Assembly: GCF_028737265.1 (NCBI RefSeq)
Contig: NZ_JAQZAK010000009.1
Span: forward strand, 1-64,000
DNA from: Actinomycetospora callitridis
Lineage (GTDB): Bacteria; Actinomycetota; Actinomycetes; Mycobacteriales; Pseudonocardiaceae
Length of the DNA: 64,000 bases
Direction: 5' to 3'
Shown here: positions 58,650 to 64,000 of the stretch, piece by piece
How positions within the stretch are numbered: position 1 is the stretch's first letter
Layout: every line of letters starts with the position of its first letter
Notes under the pieces: generated by a model
What the model was told of the DNA's origin: nothing
The model's database searches: none
The model's input: only the letters and a program-made list of their open reading frames with translations
Program-made: the position numbers and the translations under genes

Positions 58650-60458
58650 GTGAGTGCACCCAAGAACGTCGCAGAGCACGTGCTCGACCGTCTGGCGCAG
58701 TGGGGCGTCCACCGCTTCTACGGCTATCCCGGCGACGGCATCGGCGGCATCTTCACGGCGCTGCCCGAGCGGGCCGACGCGGAGTTCGTCCAGGTCCGGC
58801 ACGAGGAGACCGCCGCGTTCGCCGCCTGCGCCGACGTGAAGTACGGGGGCTCGCCGATCGGCTGCTGTGCGGTCACCAGCGGGCCCGGCGCGATCCACGC
58901 GCTGAACGGGCTCTACGACGCGAAGCTCGACCACCAGCCAGTGGTCGCCCTGCTCGGGCACACCGCGCAGACCGCGCAGGGCGGCGGCTACTACCAGGAG
59001 GTCGACCTCGGGGCCCTGTTCTCCGACGTCGCGGGCTACCTCGCCGAGGTGAAGGACCCGAGCCAGGTCCGGCACGTCGTCGACCGCGCGTGCCGCACCG
59101 CGCTCGCCGACCGCACCGTCGCGGCGATCATCCTGCCCTCCGACGTGCTCGAGCAGGACGCGGTCGTCGAGCCGCCCGACGCCCACGGCTACTACCACAC
59201 CTCGGCGGTCCCCAGCTCCGCGATCACGACGCCGCCGGAGGCCGCGCTCGACGCCGCGGCGGAGGTGCTGAACGCGGGGGAGAAGGTCGCGATCCTCGCC
59301 GGCGCGGGGGCGCTCGGTGCCTCCACCGAGCTGACCGAGGTCGCGAACGCGCTCGGCGCCGGGATGGCCACGGCGCTGCTCGGCAAGGGCGTCGTCGACG
59401 AGCGCTCACCCTGGAACACCGGTGCGATCGGGCTGCTGGGGACGACGGCGTCGTACCACCTGATGCGCGAGTGCGACACGCTGCTGATCGTCGGCTCGAC
59501 GATGCCCTACACCGAGTACTACCCGGCGCCCGGCGATGCGCGCGCGGTGCAGATCGACGTCGACGGCTCCCGCTGCGGCATCCGCTACGACACCGAGGTC
59601 AACCTCACCGGCGACGCCGCCGCGACGCTCGCCGCGCTGCACGGGCGCCTGCGCGAGCGCACCGACCACTCCTGGCGTGCCCAGGTGGAACGCTGGACCG
59701 CGGCCTGGGACGACTACTCGGTCCAGCGGGCTCACGCCCACACCAGCGCGCTCAACCCGGAGCTCGTCGTCCGCGAGCTCTCCGACCGCCTGCCCGACGA
59801 CGCGCTGCTCGCCGTCGACTGCGGCACCGCGACGTCCTGGTACGCCCGCGACGTCACGCTGCACGGGCGCCAGTGCGGGTCGCTGTCGGGGACGTTGCTG
59901 TCGATGGGCGGCGGCATGCCGTACGCGATCGCGGCGAAGAACGCCCACCCCGACCGTCCCGTGGTGGCCCTCATCGGCGACGGCGCGATGCAGATGAACG
60001 GGGTCAACGAGCTGATCACCGTGCAGCGCTACTGGGAGAGCTGGAGCGACCCGCGGTTCGTCGTCCTCGTGCTGTCCAACGACGATCTGTCCTACGTGTC
60101 CTGGGAGACCCGCGGGATGCTGGGTGAGGCGCCCGACCCGCAGTCGCAGGCCATCCCGGACGTGCCGTACGCGCAGTGGGCGATGCTGCTCGGGCTCGAC
60201 GGGATGGAGCTGCGGGCCCGCGAGCACATCGGCCCGGTGTGGGACCGCGCGCTCGCGTCGGATCGGCCGTTCGTCGTCGACGCGAAGGTCGACAAGAACA
60301 TCCCGCTGGTGCCGCCGCACGTGACCATCCAGCAGGCCCTCAACACCGCCCGTTCCCAGCTCGCCGACGGCGACGCCCTCTCGATCATCGCCAACGGCGT
60401 GAAGGAGACGGTCGGCGCCAAGGCCCGCTCCGTGCTCGGTCTTCCGCCCCGTGAGTGA
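58650..60458 (+). CDS. Thiamine pyrophosphate-requiring enzyme (pyruvate oxidase/dehydrogenase-like)
   Basis: The 602-residue protein is a ThDP-dependent enzyme: N-terminal Pyr domain with the catalytic Glu region QVRHEETAAFAACAD, a middle domain (AEKVAILAGAGALGA-like ILAGAGALGASTEL), and a C-terminal PP domain with the GDG motif (IGDGAMQMNGVNELITV). It resembles pyruvate oxidases and acetolactate-synthase relatives. Its FAD need is unclear. GTG at 58650 is the first in-frame start after a long antisense stretch. The final codons lie in a hairpin that also abuts the next gene. Confidence 0.88.
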   Translation: MSAPKNVAEHVLDRLAQWGVHRFYGYPGDGIGGIFTALPERADAEFVQVRHEETAAFAACADVKYGGSPIGCCAVTSGPGAIHALNGLYDAKLDHQPVVALLGHTAQTAQGGGYYQEVDLGALFSDVAGYLAEVKDPSQVRHVVDRACRTALADRTVAAIILPSDVLEQDAVVEPPDAHGYYHTSAVPSSAITTPPEAALDAAAEVLNAGEKVAILAGAGALGASTELTEVANALGAGMATALLGKGVVDERSPWNTGAIGLLGTTASYHLMRECDTLLIVGSTMPYTEYYPAPGDARAVQIDVDGSRCGIRYDTEVNLTGDAAATLAALHGRLRERTDHSWRAQVERWTAAWDDYSVQRAHAHTSALNPELVVRELSDRLPDDALLAVDCGTATSWYARDVTLHGRQCGSLSGTLLSMGGGMPYAIAAKNAHPDRPVVALIGDGAMQMNGVNELITVQRYWESWSDPRFVVLVLSNDDLSYVSWETRGMLGEAPDPQSQAIPDVPYAQWAMLLGLDGMELRAREHIGPVWDRALASDRPFVVDAKVDKNIPLVPPHVTIQQALNTARSQLADGDALSIIANGVKETVGAKARSVLGLPPRE

Positions 60459-60490
60459 TATTCCCGGCTATAGCCGGGAACATCACTCAC
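60451..60490. terminator. 18-bp hairpin between TPP enzyme and MFS genes
   Basis: GTGAGTGATATTCCCGGC (60451-60468), loop TATA, and GCCGGGAACATCACTCAC (60473-60490) pair in 17 of 18 positions. The TPP gene stop TGA (60456-60458) is in the first arm and the MFS ATG begins at 60491, one base after the second arm. It is a close relative of the hairpin at 57293. Confidence 0.85.
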
Positions 60491-61801
60491 ATGGCCAGCA
60501 GGGGTAAGGCGTTCGTCGCGTCCTTGTCGGGGACGTCGCTGGAGTACTACGACTTCGCCGTCTACGGCACCGCCTCGGCGCTCGTCTTCCCGCAGCTGTT
60601 CTTCCCCGGTTCGGACCCGCTGACCGGGACGCTGCTGGCCTTCACGACCTTCGCCGTCGGCTACATCTCGCGACCGGTCGGCGGCTTCGTCTTCGGGCGC
60701 CTCGGCGACACGCTCGGGCGCAAGCGGGTCCTGGTCACCACGCTGCTGCTGATCGGGATCGCGACGGTCCTCATCGGTCTGCTGCCGACCTACGAGACGA
60801 TCGGTGTCACCGCGCCGATCGTGCTCGTGCTGCTCCGCTTCGCGCAGGGCGTCGGGGTCGGCGGCGAGTGGGGGAGCGCGGTCCTGCTCTCCGGGGAGTT
60901 CGGCGATCCCCGCCGGCGCGGGTTCTGGTCGTCGGCCGCCCAGATCGGCCCGCCCGCGGGCAACCTGCTGGCCAACGGCGTGTTCGCGGTCCTCGCCGCG
61001 ACGCTCACCGGCGACCAGCTCCTCGACTGGGGCTGGCGGGTCGCGTTCCTGCTCTCGGCGCTGCTCGTCGCGTTCGGGCTCTGGATCCGGCTCACGCTCG
61101 AGGACACCCCGGTGTTCCGCGCGCTGCAGGCGTCGGGGGAGACGTCGTCGGCCCCGATCCGCGAGGTCATCAGGACCCAGTCGCGCGGGCTGGTCGCGGC
61201 GATCCTCTCGCGCCTCGGGCCCGACGTGTCGTACTCGCTGCTCACCGTCTACGTGCTGACCTACGCGACCCGTACCGCCGGCTTCGAGCGCGCGCAGGTG
61301 CTCTCCGCGGTGCTCATGGGCTCGGCGCTCCAGCTCGGCCTCGTGCCGGCGTTCGGCGCCCTGTCCGACCGGATCAACCGGCGCCTGGTGTCGGCGGTCG
61401 CCGTCATCGGTGCCGGGGTGTGGGTGTTCGTGCTCTTCCCGGCGGTCGCGTCGGGGTCGTTCGGCCTGCTGGTGCTCGGCGTCGTCGGCGGTCTCGTCCT
61501 GCACGCGGCGGCGTACGGGCCGCAGGCGGCGTTCATCACCGAGCAGTTCTCCCCGCGCCTGCGCTCCTCCGGCTCCTCGCTGGGCTACACCGTCGCCGGC
61601 GTCCTCGGCGGCGCGGTCGCCCCGCTGCTGCTCACCTCCCTGCAGGCGGACCTCGGCTGGGCGGCCGCCGCGGGCTACGTCGCGTTCGCGTGCCTGCTGT
61701 CGGTCGTCGGCCTCGCCCTCGGCCGCAACCACGACCCGCGCGAGGACGAGGAGCTGGCCTCGGCGGCCGCCCCTGCGGAGGCGTCGGCCGATCGCCCGTA
61801 G
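60491..61801 (+). CDS. MFS transporter (metabolite:H+ symporter type)
   Basis: The 436-residue permease has 12 likely helices. MFS marks are GDTLGRKRVLVTTLLLI after helix 2 (the A-motif) and the MHS-family YDFAVYGTASALVFPQLFF near the N-terminus. It has GALSDRINRRLVS between helices 8 and 9. MHS permeases take up organic acids such as citrate, shikimate or dicarboxylates. The ATG lies directly after a hairpin with no ribosome site, so expression may be leaderless or coupled. Confidence 0.9.
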   Translation: MASRGKAFVASLSGTSLEYYDFAVYGTASALVFPQLFFPGSDPLTGTLLAFTTFAVGYISRPVGGFVFGRLGDTLGRKRVLVTTLLLIGIATVLIGLLPTYETIGVTAPIVLVLLRFAQGVGVGGEWGSAVLLSGEFGDPRRRGFWSSAAQIGPPAGNLLANGVFAVLAATLTGDQLLDWGWRVAFLLSALLVAFGLWIRLTLEDTPVFRALQASGETSSAPIREVIRTQSRGLVAAILSRLGPDVSYSLLTVYVLTYATRTAGFERAQVLSAVLMGSALQLGLVPAFGALSDRINRRLVSAVAVIGAGVWVFVLFPAVASGSFGLLVLGVVGGLVLHAAAYGPQAAFITEQFSPRLRSSGSSLGYTVAGVLGGAVAPLLLTSLQADLGWAAAAGYVAFACLLSVVGLALGRNHDPREDEELASAAAPAEASADRP

Positions 61802-61804
61802 GGT
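61799..61804 (+). promoter_or_regulatory. -10 element, leaderless FKBP transcript
   Basis: TAGGGT overlaps the MFS stop codon (TAG at 61799-61801) and is 7 bases before the ATG at 61812. The arrangement matches the gadB promoter. Confidence 0.45.
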
Positions 61805-61811
61805 CGCCACC

Positions 61812-62210
61812 ATGGCGGTCACCGTGGACAACACCGACGACCTGACCCGCGCCCCGGGCGCGGCGGTCACCCCCGACACCCTGCCGAACGACCTCGACAT
61901 CACCGATCTCGTCATCGGTGGCGGGGCCGAGGCCGGACCGCGCGACACCGTGCAGGTCCAGTACCAGGGCATCCGCGTCTCGGACTCCGGCGAGTTCGAC
62001 TCCTCGTGGGGCCGCGGCGGTACTCCGGTCGAGTTCCCGCTGAACGGGGTGATCGACGGCTTCAAGCTCGGCATCTCCGGGATGCGCGAGGGCGGCCGGC
62101 GCGTGCTCGTCGTCCCGCCGCACCAGGGCTACGGCGCCCGCGGGGTGCCGCCGGTGATCCCGGCGAACGCCCACCTCGTCTTCGTCGTGGACCTGGTGAA
62201 GGTCAACTAG
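61812..62210 (+). CDS. FKBP-type peptidyl-prolyl cis-trans isomerase
   Basis: The 132-residue protein has a single FKBP domain: GAEAGPRDTVQVQYQGIRVS, GEFDSSWGRGGTPVEFPL, the active-site GVIDGFKLGISGMREGGRR and the closing VIPANAHLVFVVDLVKV. FKBPs isomerise proline peptide bonds and bind FK506. There is no signal peptide, so it acts in the cytoplasm. It starts with ATG after TAGGGT. The last 8 bases overlap the convergent fusion gene. Confidence 0.92.
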   Translation: MAVTVDNTDDLTRAPGAAVTPDTLPNDLDITDLVIGGGAEAGPRDTVQVQYQGIRVSDSGEFDSSWGRGGTPVEFPLNGVIDGFKLGISGMREGGRRVLVVPPHQGYGARGVPPVIPANAHLVFVVDLVKVN

Positions 62211-64000
62211 TCCCGAGCACGGACGCGAGCAGCGCCGCCGCCCGCGCGGCGCCGTCGCGCGCGAAGGGCGCGGACCGGACGGGCGTCGCGAGCGCCTGCG
62301 CGATCGCCGCGGCGATCGACTCCGGGGTCGCGGTGGCGTAGTCCATCCGCGTCCCCGCGCCGAGCCGGTCGAGCCGGTGCGGCACGTGGATCTGCTGCTC
62401 GAAGTGGTGGGCCAGCGGGAAGTACAGGAACGGGCGGCCCGCCTCGGCGAGCTCCATCGTCGTGGTGAGCCCGCCCTGGACGACGGCGACGTCGCAGGCC
62501 GCGAGCTCGCGTTCGAGGTCGGGGACGTGGCCGCGCACCTCGACGCCGTCGGGCACGGGCACCCTCGCCGGGTCGATGCGGGGCCCGGTCACGAGCACCA
62601 TCCGCAGCCCCGGCACCCGCTCCCGGGCGCACGGGAACGCCGCGGCGACGCGGCGCAGCAGGGCGGTGCCGACGCCCGAGCCGCCGACGGTCACCACGCA
62701 GACCGGCTCGTCGTCCCGCCACCCGAGCTCGGCCCGCAGCCGCTCGCGGTCCCGCGGCGGACCGCCCGTCGACACCCACCCGGCGAACGCGAAGTGCTCG
62801 CTCGTCCAGTCGCGGACCGTCGGCAGGCCGGGTCCGAGGGGACGGGTCACCAGGTCCTCGGGCTCGCCGACGAACACCGACCGGTCGCGCAGCCGCGGGT
62901 AGCGGGCGACGTGCTCGACCATCTCGGCGTTGTAGTCGGCGGTCAGCGCCGCCTCCTCGACACCGCCGTCGGGCACCGGGAGCCAGCCGACGACGTCGGT
63001 CAGCCAGGCGTAGGGCGACCGCTTGAGCTCGGGGTTCTCGTGCAGGAAGTGGTCGATCTCCCAGCCCTCGTCGGCGATGACGAGGTCGTAGTGCTCGGCG
63101 TCGACGACGTCGTGGAAGACGTGGAAGTTCGCCAGCAGGATCTCGTCCATCCGCCGGATCGCCCGGAACGCGTGCAGGTCGTGCTCCCCGGCCTCCGCCT
63201 CGATGTGGGCGCTCTCCGTGGCGAGGTCGGCGCTCGCGGGGTGGAGCCGGTCGCGGGGGCCCAGCACGGTGGTGACGGGGTGCTGGGCGAGCCAGTCGAC
63301 CGCGACGTCCGGGCACCGCTCCCGCAGGGCCTCCGCGATGGCGACGTCCCGCCGCGCGTGCCCGAGGCCGATCGGCGAGCTGACGAGCAGCACCCGGCGC
63401 TCCCGCGCGCGAGCCGGGACCCAGCTGACCCGCCCGGGACGGGCCCCGGCGAGCGACCGGACGAAGTCGCGGATCAGCAGGTTGACCCGCACCGGGTCCC
63501 GCACGGTCGGGGCGTGGCCGCCGCCGGGGATCGAGACGAGCGACCCGCCCGTCCACGCGGCGACGGCCACACCGCCGGAGTACGGCGTGACGGCGTCCGC
63601 GTCACCGTGCACGACGAGCACCGGGCAGCGCACGGCGCGGCAGATCGCCTCGGCGTCGGCCTCGGTCGGCTCGGCGATCCCCGGCACCGTGTCGATCAGG
63701 GTCTCCGCGTCGGTCTCGAGGCCCCACCCGACGAGGTCCTCGACCTGCTTCGTCGAATGCGGGTCGGTCACGACCCGGGACATGAAGAACTCGACCCAGC
63801 CCCGGAAGTCGGCCCGCCAGTAGTGCGCGTTGGCCTTCTCCCACCCCTCGTGGGTGTCGCGGACCTCGTCGAACCCCGGCGGCAGCGGCCACGGCAGCGC
63901 CGCGCCGATCGCGACGACACCGGTGACCCGCCCGGGATGCCACGCCGCGAGCTGGAGCGCGTGGCGCGCGCCCATCGAGACCCCCACCGCCACGGCCCGC
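62203..64000 (-). CDS. Alpha/beta hydrolase-glycosyltransferase fusion (5' end outside window)
   Basis: The reading frame runs off the right edge. The visible N-terminal part is the second half of an alpha/beta hydrolase: the nucleophile elbow GVSMGARHALQLA opens the visible segment, and an Asp/His pair follows (VVHGDADAVTPYSGG and GGGHAPTVRDP). After residue about 200 comes a GT-B glycosyltransferase of the macrolide (MGT) type: RRVLLVSSPIGLGHARRDVAIAE, SWVPDG-like loops, VVTVGGSGVGTALLRR and the nucleotide-sugar motif VVQGGLTTTMELAEAGRP. Such double enzymes are known but unusual. The last 8 bases overlap the FKBP gene. Confidence 0.82.
   Translation of the reverse strand, partial: RAVAVGVSMGARHALQLAAWHPGRVTGVVAIGAALPWPLPPGFDEVRDTHEGWEKANAHYWRADFRGWVEFFMSRVVTDPHSTKQVEDLVGWGLETDAETLIDTVPGIAEPTEADAEAICRAVRCPVLVVHGDADAVTPYSGGVAVAAWTGGSLVSIPGGGHAPTVRDPVRVNLLIRDFVRSLAGARPGRVSWVPARARERRVLLVSSPIGLGHARRDVAIAEALRERCPDVAVDWLAQHPVTTVLGPRDRLHPASADLATESAHIEAEAGEHDLHAFRAIRRMDEILLANFHVFHDVVDAEHYDLVIADEGWEIDHFLHENPELKRSPYAWLTDVVGWLPVPDGGVEEAALTADYNAEMVEHVARYPRLRDRSVFVGEPEDLVTRPLGPGLPTVRDWTSEHFAFAGWVSTGGPPRDRERLRAELGWRDDEPVCVVTVGGSGVGTALLRRVAAAFPCARERVPGLRMVLVTGPRIDPARVPVPDGVEVRGHVPDLERELAACDVAVVQGGLTTTMELAEAGRPFLYFPLAHHFEQQIHVPHRLDRLGAGTRMDYATATPESIAAAIAQALATPVRSAPFARDGAARAAALLASVLGTS

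Noticed and set aside
1..64000. tRNA, rRNA, insertion sequence or phage genes
   Set aside because: I found no cloverleaf-like stretch, rRNA signature, transposase or integrase motif; some small RNA could be missed by eye.

Overview
The window is 64 kb of very GC-rich DNA (roughly 70-75% G+C by eye). It is gene-dense, with many GTG starts, frequent 4-base ATGA/GTGA stop-start overlaps and many apparently leaderless promoters. The gene content is actinobacterial: a SARP/BTAD regulator, DUF222-HNH endonuclease, CGNR regulator, DUF427, LigC-type ATP-dependent DNA ligase, Asp23/AmaP operon, MetE-like and MTHFR-like enzymes, and mycothiol-era detoxification enzymes. The mix best fits the Pseudonocardiaceae (Actinomycetospora/Pseudonocardia type); that placement is inference. 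I see no rRNA, tRNA, CRISPR array, insertion sequence, phage module or replication origin, so this looks like ordinary chromosome with accessory patches.

Layout. 1-4.5 kb: GNAT (cut by the left edge), MetE-like methyltransferase, a FAD monooxygenase with a tandem-palindrome operator and its TetR regulator, and a SARP-like regulator. 4.7-8.1 kb: manganese catalase, a strong hairpin, an NRAMP manganese transporter, and three small proteins including a PASTA-like one. 8.1-13.2 kb: serine beta-lactamase-like hydrolase, Pro/Glu-rich membrane protein, a divergent VOC/CGNR pair around a perfect inverted repeat, and DUF222-HNH with a degenerate SOS box. 13.2-18.6 kb: GNAT, then a two-gene module made of an 803-residue PRTase-TRSP-StiP-PELOTA fusion plus a HAD phosphatase; these are domains known from tellurite-resistance (Ter) associated nucleoside-like metabolite clusters. 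DUF427 and a 2-keto-4-pentenoate hydratase follow. 18.7-21.5 kb: ECF sigma with a zinc-finger/Asp23 fusion anti-sigma candidate, TrmO, TetR, and an RsbW-like kinase. 21.7-26.8 kb: acyl-CoA dehydrogenase, SDR, a TAP-type lipoprotein that has lost its nucleophile, and LigC. 26.8-31.3 kb: a seven-gene Asp23/AmaP envelope-stress operon, a RibD-like reductase and a duplicated DUF3072 protein, the last two joined by a 14-bp tandem repeat. 31.4-39.5 kb: glutamate decarboxylase and glutamate synthase gltBD after a 556-base leader containing a strong hairpin. 39.5-44.6 kb: lipase-like protein, methyltransferase with MTHFR-like protein, and a membrane-anchored Hsp70-like protein. 44.8-50.3 kb: a signalling cluster of three histidine-kinase-like proteins around one response regulator, two of them degenerate. 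50.3-56.0 kb: PEP carboxylase, SnoaL-like, ECF42-type sigma with its DGPF partner, and a DHFR-like reductase. 56.3-64 kb: glutathionyl-hydroquinone-reductase-like GST, LLM flavin monooxygenase, TPP enzyme, MFS permease, FKBP, and an alpha/beta-hydrolase-glycosyltransferase fusion cut by the right edge.

Recurring themes are stress and redox defence (Mn catalase/MntH, VOC, GST, Asp23 operon, ECF systems), nitrogen/glutamate metabolism (GadB, GltBD) and C1 chemistry (MetE-like, MTHFR-like). The most interesting patches are the PRTase/StiP/PELOTA-HAD module, the multi-kinase cluster with split catalytic features, and a pair of near-identical 40-base hairpins that each overlap the stop codon of the upstream gene.
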